Shown: positions 51,878 through 59,905 of the stretch, piece after piece
How positions within the stretch are numbered: position 1 is the first letter of the stretch
Layout: every line of letters begins with the position of its first letter
Source of the DNA: Streptomyces sp. NBC_00691
GTDB lineage: Bacteria > Actinomycetota > Actinomycetes > Streptomycetales > Streptomycetaceae
DNA: 64,000 nucleotides
Direction: 5' to 3'
Assembly (NCBI RefSeq): GCF_036226665.1
Contig: NZ_CP109007.1
Span: 434,001 to 498,000, forward strand
The notes under the pieces: generated by a model
The model's input: the letters and a program-made list of their open reading frames with translations, nothing else
The model's database searches: none
Told to the model about the DNA's origin: nothing
Position numbers and translations under genes: made by a program

Positions 51878-52848
51878 CGGGATCGGCGCTCCCGTGCGAC
51901 GTAGACGGCGGCGATGATGATGGCCGCCTGGGCTATCTGGGCGGTGGAGTCGGGCAGGTCGTGCTTGACGAGCGTGGCGCGCAGCAGCTGCATCAGCAGC
52001 GCGCCCGCGACGGTGCCCAGCACCCGGATGGAGCCGCCGCTGAGCGGAGTTCCGCCGACGACCACCGCGGTGATCGCGGACAGCTCCATGAGGGTGCCCA
52101 GGGATGACGGGTCGCTCGCGGTGAGCCGAGCGGTGGCCAGGATTCCCGCGAGGGCGGCGAGCACCCCGCACAGGATGTAGACCCCGGTCAGCACCCGCTT
52201 GACGGGCAGTCCGGAGAGGGCGGCCGCGGACCGGTTGCCGCCGATCGCGACGACCTGGCGGCCGAAGGTGGTCCGGTGCACGAGGAAGGCCACGGCGAGC
52301 GCGAGCACGGCCGCGATCAGGACGACCAGCGGGATGCCCAGGAGGCTTCCGGTGCCGAGGGACAGGAGGTCGGGGTTGACGATCTGCTTGAGCTGACCGT
52401 CCGCCATCACGAGCGCGATGCCGCGTCCGCCGACGAACAGGGCGAGGGTGGCGACGATGGGCTGCAGTCCGACGACGGACACGAGGGCGCCGTTCACCGC
52501 CCCGACGACGGCGCCGGCGAGCAGCGCGATCAGCAGGGCGGGCACGAGGCCGTAGCCCAGGTAGAGCGGCAGGAGTGCCGCCGCCAGTGCCATGGCCGAC
52601 CCCACGGAGAGGTCGACCCCTTCGGTCCCGATCACCAGGGCCATGCCGAGCGCCACGATGACGATCGGGGCGACCTGGATCAACTGGGTGCGGAGGTTCT
52701 CGACGGTGAGGAAGTGCTCGGTGAAGAGGGCGTTGAACAGCAGGAGCGCGGCCACCGCCGCGTACACGCCGTACTCCTGGAACCAGGCCGGGGCACTCCG
52801 TCGTAGGGAGCCGCCGACCGGCGGCGCGGCGGTCACCTGGGTGGTCAT
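51874..52848 (-). CDS. Sugar ABC permease, YtfT-like
   Basis: 324 residues from ATG 52848, overlapping the ATPase gene by four bases upstream and the YjfF-like gene by four downstream. Eight to ten helices include NALFTEHFLTVENLRTQLIQ and IVIVALGMALVIGTEGVDLS (the CUT2 signature). GGNRSAAALSGLPVKRV is the usual cytosolic loop. The tight overlaps of three genes show translational coupling and one operon, so the membrane components should be made together. Confidence 0.92.
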   Translation of the reverse strand: MTTQVTAAPPVGGSLRRSAPAWFQEYGVYAAVAALLLFNALFTEHFLTVENLRTQLIQVAPIVIVALGMALVIGTEGVDLSVGSAMALAAALLPLYLGYGLVPALLIALLAGAVVGAVNGALVSVVGLQPIVATLALFVGGRGIALVMADGQLKQIVNPDLLSLGTGSLLGIPLVVLIAAVLALAVAFLVHRTTFGRQVVAIGGNRSAAALSGLPVKRVLTGVYILCGVLAALAGILATARLTASDPSSLGTLMELSAITAVVVGGTPLSGGSIRVLGTVAGALLMQLLRATLVKHDLPDSTAQIAQAAIIIAAVYVARERRSR

Positions 52849-54464
52849 CGGGGGTCCTCCTCGGAGGCGGTCTTGGCGAGGGCGGGCTCGTCGGCGGCCG
52901 GGGAGTGGTCCGCGAGGACGGCGAGCAGCTCGCTCTCCGACACCTGGTCCCCGGTCAGTTCACCGGACGTGGCCCCGTTCCTCAGGACCACGATCCGGTC
53001 GGAGCCCTCGACCAGCTCCTCGATGTCGGACGAGATCAGGAGGACGGCGAGGCCCTCCTGGGCGAGCTCGTCGATGAGGGCCTGCACCTCCGCCTTGGCC
53101 CCGACGTCGATCCCCCGGGTGGGCTCGTCGAGCAGCAGCACCTTCGGTTCGAGGCACAGCCACCGGGCCAGGAGCACCTTCTGCTGGTTCCCGCCGGACA
53201 GTTCGCCGACCTTCTGCTCGGGGCTGGAGGCCTTGATCCGCAGCCGCTTCACGAAGATGTCGACGACCCGGTCCTGTTGCGCGCGGGAGACGATGCCCGC
53301 GCGTGACAGGCGGGGCAGCGCGGCGAGCACGATGTTCTCGCGGACCGAGAGGCCGGGCACGATGCCCTCGGCCTTACGGTCCTCCGGGAGCAGGCTGATC
53401 CCGGCTCGGATGGCGCCGGCCGAGGACATCCGGTCGAGCGGCGTGCCGTCGACGGCGATCCGCCCGGTGTCCAGCGGCAGGGCGCCGGCGAGCGCCTTGG
53501 CGGTCTCGCTGCGGCCGGAGCCCAGCAGACCGCCGAGGCCCAGCACCTCCCCCGGGTGGAGTTCCAGCGAGATGCCGTCCAGCTGGTGCTTCCTGACCAT
53601 GCCGGTGGCCGTGAGGACGGGCTTGCGCGCGATGTCGTGCCCCTCGCCCGCGAAGCTCGTCGTTCCGTGCCGACGGACCTCGGACAGTTCCCGGCCCAGC
53701 ATCATGGAGACCAGCTGCATCCGGTCGAGGGCGGCCAGGTCGCCGGTGTGGATGTGCCGTCCGTCGCGGAGCACCGTGACGCGGTCGCAGATGCGGTAGA
53801 GCTCGTCCATGCGGTGGCTCACGTAGACGACGGCGATGTTCTGCCGGCGCAGATCGCCGATCACCCGGAAGAGCGTCTCGACCTCGCGAGGCTCCAGGGA
53901 GGAGGTGGGCTCGTCCATGACGACCACATGGGCCCGGACCGACACCGCGCGGGCGAGCGCCACCATCTGCTGCGCGCCTATGCCCAGGGTGTGCAGCGGG
54001 CGGCGGGGGTCGACGCGCACACCGAACCCGTCGAGGAGGGCCGCGGCCTCGGCGTGCATCCGGGAGAAGTCGATCAGCCGGAGACGGGTCCGGGGCTCCC
54101 GGCCGAGGAAGATGTTGCGCGCCACGCTCATCAGCGGGACCAGGTTCACCTCCTGATAGATCGTGGAGATGCCGGCCTGCTGTGCCTCGAACGGGCGCGA
54201 GAAGTGGACGGGCCGGTCCGAGAGCAACAGCTCGCCGCTGTCCGGACGGTGCACGCCCGTGAGCACCTTGATGAGGGTGGACTTGCCCGCGCCGTTCTCA
54301 CCGACGAGCGCATGGGTCTCGCCGGCGCGGAGCGTGAACGACACGTCGTCGAGGGCCACGACGCCGGGGAATCGTTTCCCGACGCCGCGCGCCTCCAGCA
54401 CCGTCGGCGCGAGCGACGGCCCGGTGCCGTCGGTCGCGGACAGGGCCGCTTCGGGGGGTGCCAT
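52845..54464 (-). CDS. Sugar ABC transporter ATPase with two nucleotide-binding domains (YtfR-like)
   Basis: 539 residues from ATG 54464. Two tandem ABC domains occupy about 15-260 and 280-520. The first has Walker A GENGAGKSTLIKVLTG and a weakened signature (GIGAQQMVALARAVS). The second has an altered Walker A (GLLGSGRSETAKALAG) but a full signature LSGGNQQKVLLARWL and Walker B LLLDEPTRGID. This asymmetry is normal for CUT2 sugar importers such as RbsA, MglA and YtfR. It powers uptake through the two coupled permeases. Confidence 0.95.
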   Translation of the reverse strand: MAPPEAALSATDGTGPSLAPTVLEARGVGKRFPGVVALDDVSFTLRAGETHALVGENGAGKSTLIKVLTGVHRPDSGELLLSDRPVHFSRPFEAQQAGISTIYQEVNLVPLMSVARNIFLGREPRTRLRLIDFSRMHAEAAALLDGFGVRVDPRRPLHTLGIGAQQMVALARAVSVRAHVVVMDEPTSSLEPREVETLFRVIGDLRRQNIAVVYVSHRMDELYRICDRVTVLRDGRHIHTGDLAALDRMQLVSMMLGRELSEVRRHGTTSFAGEGHDIARKPVLTATGMVRKHQLDGISLELHPGEVLGLGGLLGSGRSETAKALAGALPLDTGRIAVDGTPLDRMSSAGAIRAGISLLPEDRKAEGIVPGLSVRENIVLAALPRLSRAGIVSRAQQDRVVDIFVKRLRIKASSPEQKVGELSGGNQQKVLLARWLCLEPKVLLLDEPTRGIDVGAKAEVQALIDELAQEGLAVLLISSDIEELVEGSDRIVVLRNGATSGELTGDQVSESELLAVLADHSPAADEPALAKTASEEDPR

Positions 54465-54694
54465 GAGCGTGGCCTTCCGGAGATGGTTCGTGTGAGTGAG
54501 TGAGTGACGGGTGTGCCGGTGGTGGCTGCGTGGGTGACGGATGCGTCGGTGGCGGGTGGACGTCCCTCCGGGAGGGGGCCGGTCGCCACGGGCGGGGAGG
54601 TGCCGTGGCGACCCGCCTGGCTCCCGGTGGGCGCGCTCGGCCGCCGGTCGCCGTTCCCGCGGGCGCGGCGACCGGCGGCGTCGGAGGCGCGGCG

Positions 54695-55786
54695 TCAGTA
54701 CGCCCCGCCGAGGGACGCCTTGGCGTTGGCCGGGTCGTAGGCGCGGTCCGCGATGATGACGTCCTCGGGGATGCCCTCGCCCGCGTAGAACTTCTGGGCG
54801 GTGGCGAACGCAAGAGGCCCGAAGCGGGGGTTGGACTCGATGACGGCGTTGAGTTCGCCGTTGGCGAGGGCCTGGACGGCGTTGCGCGTGCCGTCGATGG
54901 AGACGACCTTGACGTCCTTGCCGGGGGCCTTGCCCGCGGCCTTGAGCGCGGTGACGGCGCCCAGGGCCATCTCGTCGTTCTCCGCGTAGACCGCCGTGAT
55001 GTCGGGCTTGGACTGGATGAGCTGCTCCATGACCTGCTGGCCCTTGTCGCGGGCGAACTCGCCGGTCTGCTGGGCGACGATCTCGATCCCGGGCGCCTGC
55101 GCCGCGACCTGGTCGACGAAGCCCTTGGTGCGGTCGGTCGTCACGCTGTTGCCGGAGGAGCCGAGGAGGATGGCGACCTTGCCCTTGCCGCCCGTCGCCT
55201 TGATCATCGCGTCGGCGGCGCGCTTGCCCTGCTCGACGAAGTCCGAGCCGAGGAAGGCCAGATAGTCCTTGCAGGCCGTCGCGTTGACCTTGCGGTCGAT
55301 CGTGAGGACCGGCACCTTCTTCGCGGCCGCCGCCTGGAGGGCCGGCTCCAGACCGTCGGAGTTGAGCGGCGCGACGATCAGGAACTGCGCGCCCTGGGCC
55401 AGCATGTCCTGAATGTCGCTGATCTGCTTGGAGAGCTGTGACTGGGCGTTGGTGGTGAGCAGCTTCTTCACACCGATCTTCGCGGCCTCGTCCTTGATCG
55501 ACTGCGTCTCGGCGATGCGGAACGGATTGGCCTCCTTCTCCGACTGGGAGAAGCCGACGACCGTGTTCTTGAGGTCCAGCTTCGGCGCGCCGTACGAGGT
55601 CAGCGAGCAGCCGGTGCCGGTGGCCGCGGACGCCGTGGGGGTCTGGACGACCTGTGCGCCCTGGCTGCTGTCACCGCCGGCCTGGTCGGAGGTCTCGGAC
55701 TTGGCGCAGCCGCTCAGCGCCAGCGTGGTGGTGGCGACCACGAGACAGGCGACGGAGAGCGCGCGGGATCTCTTCGGAAGGGTCAT
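54695..55786 (-). CDS. Sugar-binding lipoprotein, YtfQ-like
   Basis: 363 residues from ATG 55786 with AGGAG 9 bases upstream. The lipobox is LALSGC. After a Gly/Ser/Gln linker comes a family-2 periplasmic-binding domain: VVGFSQSEKEANPFRIAE, LTTNAQSQLSKQISDIQDML, FLIVAPLNSDGLEPALQAA, PVLTIDRKVNATACKDY, and QQTGEFARDKGQQVMEQLI. The pattern is very like E. coli YtfQ, the galactofuranose-binding protein, in my recollection. The 230-base gap to the ATPase is repetitive and GTG-rich, with no gene. Its promoter region carries the AACGTT palindrome at 55959. Confidence 0.93.
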   Translation of the reverse strand: MTLPKRSRALSVACLVVATTTLALSGCAKSETSDQAGGDSSQGAQVVQTPTASAATGTGCSLTSYGAPKLDLKNTVVGFSQSEKEANPFRIAETQSIKDEAAKIGVKKLLTTNAQSQLSKQISDIQDMLAQGAQFLIVAPLNSDGLEPALQAAAAKKVPVLTIDRKVNATACKDYLAFLGSDFVEQGKRAADAMIKATGGKGKVAILLGSSGNSVTTDRTKGFVDQVAAQAPGIEIVAQQTGEFARDKGQQVMEQLIQSKPDITAVYAENDEMALGAVTALKAAGKAPGKDVKVVSIDGTRNAVQALANGELNAVIESNPRFGPLAFATAQKFYAGEGIPEDVIIADRAYDPANAKASLGGAY

Positions 55787-55958
55787 GTCAAGACACTCCT
55801 TGGCGGGGGACAGCACCGCCGAGTGGCGTGCGGTCGCGCGGGGATCGGGAAACGTTGTCAGCACGTCAGGAGGGCTGTGCCCACCTGGCCGACGCAAAGC
55901 CTGAACTGGGGAGACTCGACCTCGACGCGCTTCGTGCGACGGGGCGGCGTCTGCGGCT

Positions 55959-55972
55959 TTACAACGTTATAA
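55959..55972. promoter_or_regulatory. LacI-type operator, importer side
   Basis: TTACAACGTTATAA, a 14-bp dyad with one mismatch, centred on CG in an AT-rich patch. It is close to the binding-protein promoter side. Confidence 0.65.
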
Positions 55973-56137
55973 CCGCGTCGTGGAGCGCACGGCAAGGGTT
56001 CGGCACGACGTTTCCTGAACGCGCTCTCACGCGGCAACCGCGCGACGGCGTCCACGTGGTGACGAACGGTCGGCGGAAGGGCGCGAGGGGGGTGGACAGG
56101 CGCCGGACGGCGTGCTGTCATTCCGCTGCACGCCGAT

Positions 56138-56151
56138 TTCCAACGTTGGAA
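56138..56151. promoter_or_regulatory. LacI-type operator, GH2 side
   Basis: TTCCAACGTTGGAA, a perfect 14-bp palindrome sharing the CAACGTT core with the site at 55959. Confidence 0.7.
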
Positions 56152-56323
56152 TGACGGTCGGCCCACCTGTCGGCCACTCCGTGCCCGCACCCAGTCGGGC
56201 TCGGCAGTCCGTGGGCCCGACGCCGCCCGAGCGACCGCCCGAGCGGCCGGGCGGGGGCCGCGCGACCGCCGTACGTCGGCCGTTCGGGCGTACTCCGGCC
56301 GCCGCGACGTACGCACGTCCGTA

Positions 56324-56357
56324 CGTCACGCACCTCCTCACGTCACGCACCTCCTCA
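56324..56357. repeat. Two tandem 17-bp copies
   Basis: CGTCACGCACCTCCTCA occurs twice in a row, followed by two shorter CGTCAC pieces. It lies between operator and GH2 start; significance unclear. Confidence 0.8.
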
Positions 56358-56460
56358 CGTCACCACGTCACCCCGCCCATCCGCGACCCCGCACGGCGGT
56401 TCAGCCGTCATGCCCTCCCCGCACCGGCTCCGACTCCCCTCCGCCCCGAGGAAAGATTCG

Positions 56461-59400
56461 ATGACACGACGACACCCCCGCCCCCGCACCAGAATGTGGG
56501 CCCTCCTGACAGCGGCGGCCCTGGTGCTGCCCACGAGCATCCTGCTCCCCACCGCCTCGGCCGCGGAACAGCCCCCAGGCACGAGCGCCGCAGGCGCCGC
56601 CGGCACCGAGAAGGCCTCCGCCGAGAACGCCGCCATCGAGGTGCACGGCCTCAAGGGCGAGTACTTCAGCATGTCCGCGCCCGGCGCGCGGGACTTCGCC
56701 ACGCTCGGCGGCACGTCCCTCGACCCGCAGGTCAACTTCTCCGGGCTCACGGGCACCTTCCAGAACCTCACCGGCCGCACCGAGCACACCACGGCGCGCT
56801 GGACCGGCCGGATCGAGGCTCCGGCCACCGGCGACTACACGTTCTACGGAATCGGCGACAACGGCTTCCGTCTCTTCATCGACGGACAGCCGGTCATCGA
56901 CCACTGGATCCCCGACTGGGACAAGGAACAGACCAGCGCCTCGATCCGGCTCACCGCCGGTGAGAAGCACGACTTCCGGCTGGAGATGTTCCAGGACGTC
57001 GGCGGCGCCAACATGTTCCTGCGCTGGTCGACACCGACGACGGCCAAGCAGCTCGTACCGGAGTCGGCGTTCACCCCGCCCGCCGATTTCGAGGTCTATC
57101 CCGTCGAACTCACGGTGGACGAGAGCGGCCGCCGGCTGCGCGCGCGGTTCGACGGCGACGTCTCCGATCTCGCCGCCGTGAAGGACCACCTCACGGTCGA
57201 GGCCGACACCACGCCCATGCCGATCCGTTCGGTCACGGTCGCTCCGGACGACCGTCACTCCGTCCTCGTCACCCTCTCCGAACCGGTCCAGAAGGGCCAG
57301 CAGGTCAGGGTCGACTACGACGGGAAGGGCGGTCTGAAGAACGGCGGGGAGACGGTTCCGCAGATCCTCCGCTCCGCGAGGAACACCTCGACCCACCGGC
57401 TCACCACCGAGTGGGGCGACCGGCTGGACGAGAAGAACCCGCTGCCCGAGTACCCGCGCCCGCAGCAGGTACGCGGCAAGTGGAAGAACCTCAACGGTCC
57501 CTGGCAGTTCGCCGGCGCCGACGCGGGCGAGCAGCCGGCCTTCGGCAAGGACCTCGACGAGAAGATCATCGTGCCGTTCCCGGTCGAGTCGCAGCTCTCC
57601 GGCGTCGAGCGGCACGAGGACCACATGTTCTACCGCAAGCTCGTGAACGTGCCGAAGGACTGGAAGATCGGCACCGGCGGCAAGGACAACCGCCTGAAGC
57701 TCAACTTCGGCGCCGTCGACTACCAGGCCCGTGTCTGGGTCAACGGCAGGCAGGTCGCCGAGCACACCGGCGGATACAACGCCTTCAGCGCCGATGTGAC
57801 CGACGCGGTCGTGGGGACCGGACCGCAGGAGGTCGTCGTCGCGGTGACCGACACCGGTGGCCGCGACCAGCCCACCGGCAAGCAGTCCACCAACCCGGGC
57901 GGCATCTTCTACACCCAGTCGTCGGGCATCTGGCAGACCGTCTGGATGGAACCGGTCGCCCCCGTCTCCATCGACGACGTCGTCACCACCCCCGACATCG
58001 ACACCAGCAGCCTGGCCGTGACCGTCGCGTCCGACGACGCCACGTCCGGAGCGCGCGTCGAGGCCGTCGCCAGGGACAGGCGCGGCAAGGTCGTCGGCCG
58101 GGTCAGCGGTCCGGCCAACACGCGGCTGCGCCTGCCCGTGGCGAACCAGCGGCTCTGGAGCCCGGACGACCCGTACCTCTACGACCTCGACGTGAAGCTC
58201 GTCCAGGGCCGGTCGACCGACACCGTCGAGAGCTACTTCGGCATGCGGAAGATAGCGATCGAGAAGGTCGGCGGCTTCCAGAAGCTGGTGCTCAACGGCA
58301 AGCCCGTCTACTCCCTCGCCACCCTCGACCAGGGGTTCTGGCCCGACGGCCTCTACACCCAGCCCAGTGACAAGGCCCTCTCCTTCGACCTCGAAGCGCA
58401 CAAGAAGCTCGGCTTCAACGCCGTACGCAAGCACATCAAGGTGGAATCGCCGCGCTGGTTCTACCACGCGGACCGGCTCGGCCTGCTGGTCTGGCAGGAC
58501 TTCGTATCGGGCGACCTCACCGACGAGACGGGCCGGAAGGCCTTCGTCGACCAGGGCCGCGAGATGATGCGCCAGCACCACAGCTCCCCCTCCGTCATCG
58601 GCTGGATCGTCTTCAACGAGGGCTGGGGCGAGTGGAACCGCGAGGAGACCGGACGGATCGCCGAATCCGTCAAGGCCGCCGACCCGTCCCGTGTCGTCAA
58701 CGCCCACAGCGGTGTCAACTGCTGCAATTCCAAGGGGGATTCGGGTAAGGGCGACATCATCGACCATCACGACTACAACAACACCGACCCCGCCTTCCCC
58801 GACGCCCGGCGCGCGGCGATGGACGGTGAGCACGGCGGCTTCACCCTCCGGGCCCCCGGCCACATGTGGCCCGGCGCGCCGACCGTGATCTACAGCGGTG
58901 TCGCCGACAAGGAGGCGCTCACCCGCAAGTACGTCGAGAACACGGAGAAGTACTACCTGGAGGCTGCCGGGGCGGAGCTCTCCGGCTCGATCTACACCCA
59001 GATCTCCGACCTGGAGAACGAGCTCAACGGCCTGTACACGTACGACCGCAGGGAGATCAAGGTCGACCCGGTGCGCGTCCGTGAGATCAACCGGAAGGTC
59101 ATCGCGGCCGGCGCCGCGGCGGGCGAGCGCGACCTGCTCAAGGGCGGCGGCTCCTGGGCCCTCGACGAGGGCACCGGGACGACGTCACGGGACGCGGGCC
59201 CGAACGCCGAGGACCTGAGGCTCTCCGAGGGCACCACCTGGGCCCCCGGAGTGAGCGGCAGCGCGCTGAAGTTCGACGGACAGGGCCAGTACGCCGAGAC
59301 CGAAGGCCCCGTGATCGACACCACCACCAGCTACTCGGTGTCGGCCTGGGCGACGCTCGACTCCCTCCCCGGCAACTACGCGACCGTGGTCAGCCAGGAC

Positions 59401-59760
59401 GGACGGCGCCAGGAGAACCCCTTCTACCTGCAGTACGGTCAGGGTGCCTTCGCCTTCAGCACGCCCGGCGGCAACCGCGCCCGCTATGTCACCACCCCCG
59501 AGACGGGCCGCTGGTACCACCTCGTCGGTGTCCGTGACGCCGCGAAGAACGAGATCCGGCTGTACGTCGACGGCGCCCTGGTCGCGACGGCCGCCTCGGG
59601 TCCCGCGGACGTCGGCACCGGGCCGCTGTCCGTGGGCCGGGCCAAGTGGGGCGGCGGGAACGTCGACTTCTGGAAGGGCTCGGTCGACCAGGTCCGCGCC
59701 TTCGACAAGGCACTCACCTCCGAGGAGGTGGCGGCCCTCCACGCGCAGCAGAAGCCGTAG
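56461..59760 (+). CDS. Secreted PA14 - GH2 - LamG glycoside hydrolase
   Basis: 1099 residues from ATG 56461 (GAGGA 8 bases upstream). Signal peptide to about ASA; PA14 at about 58-200 (LKGEYFSMSAPG, GDYTFYGIGDNGFRLFIDGQ); a SwmB-like beta module at about 205-315; GH2 sugar-binding (about 345-500: VWVNGRQVAEHTGGYNAF), Ig (about 505-600) and TIM barrel (about 605-890) with acid/base Glu720 in VFNEGWGEWN; LamG at about 895-1095. The domain order suits a polymer- or side-chain-cleaving beta-glycosidase. Actinobacterial GH2 proteins of this type include reported beta-galactofuranosidases, in line with the divergent YtfQ-type importer. Specificity needs assay. Confidence 0.92.
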   Translation: MTRRHPRPRTRMWALLTAAALVLPTSILLPTASAAEQPPGTSAAGAAGTEKASAENAAIEVHGLKGEYFSMSAPGARDFATLGGTSLDPQVNFSGLTGTFQNLTGRTEHTTARWTGRIEAPATGDYTFYGIGDNGFRLFIDGQPVIDHWIPDWDKEQTSASIRLTAGEKHDFRLEMFQDVGGANMFLRWSTPTTAKQLVPESAFTPPADFEVYPVELTVDESGRRLRARFDGDVSDLAAVKDHLTVEADTTPMPIRSVTVAPDDRHSVLVTLSEPVQKGQQVRVDYDGKGGLKNGGETVPQILRSARNTSTHRLTTEWGDRLDEKNPLPEYPRPQQVRGKWKNLNGPWQFAGADAGEQPAFGKDLDEKIIVPFPVESQLSGVERHEDHMFYRKLVNVPKDWKIGTGGKDNRLKLNFGAVDYQARVWVNGRQVAEHTGGYNAFSADVTDAVVGTGPQEVVVAVTDTGGRDQPTGKQSTNPGGIFYTQSSGIWQTVWMEPVAPVSIDDVVTTPDIDTSSLAVTVASDDATSGARVEAVARDRRGKVVGRVSGPANTRLRLPVANQRLWSPDDPYLYDLDVKLVQGRSTDTVESYFGMRKIAIEKVGGFQKLVLNGKPVYSLATLDQGFWPDGLYTQPSDKALSFDLEAHKKLGFNAVRKHIKVESPRWFYHADRLGLLVWQDFVSGDLTDETGRKAFVDQGREMMRQHHSSPSVIGWIVFNEGWGEWNREETGRIAESVKAADPSRVVNAHSGVNCCNSKGDSGKGDIIDHHDYNNTDPAFPDARRAAMDGEHGGFTLRAPGHMWPGAPTVIYSGVADKEALTRKYVENTEKYYLEAAGAELSGSIYTQISDLENELNGLYTYDRREIKVDPVRVREINRKVIAAGAAAGERDLLKGGGSWALDEGTGTTSRDAGPNAEDLRLSEGTTWAPGVSGSALKFDGQGQYAETEGPVIDTTTSYSVSAWATLDSLPGNYATVVSQDGRRQENPFYLQYGQGAFAFSTPGGNRARYVTTPETGRWYHLVGVRDAAKNEIRLYVDGALVATAASGPADVGTGPLSVGRAKWGGGNVDFWKGSVDQVRAFDKALTSEEVAALHAQQKP

Positions 59761-59792
59761 CGGCGCGCCGAGCGTCCCTACCCGCGCACAGT

Positions 59793-59835
59793 GCCGCCCC
59801 GTGCGCCGGCCTCTCCGGCCGGCGTACGGGGCGGC
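59793..59835 (+). terminator. 19-pair hairpin after the GH2 gene
   Basis: The arm 59793-59811 pairs with 59817-59835 around a TCTCC loop, with a single G-U pair. It is the longest hairpin in the window. Confidence 0.85.
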
Positions 59836-59905
59836 GCCGCGTCCCCGTGTCCGCCCGACGGCGGCGACCGGGCGAGGGGGACGGCGGCCTGGTGAGGAGA
59901 TCGCG

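Larger units (their letters stand above)
55787..56460. other. Divergent control region of the YtfQ-type and GH2 genes
   Basis: 674 bp without a credible gene. It contains two AACGTT-centred dyads (55959-55972 and 56138-56151) and a tandem repeat at 56324-56357. The distance between dyads (about 179 bp centre to centre) would allow looping or separate control of the two promoters. Confidence 0.7.
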
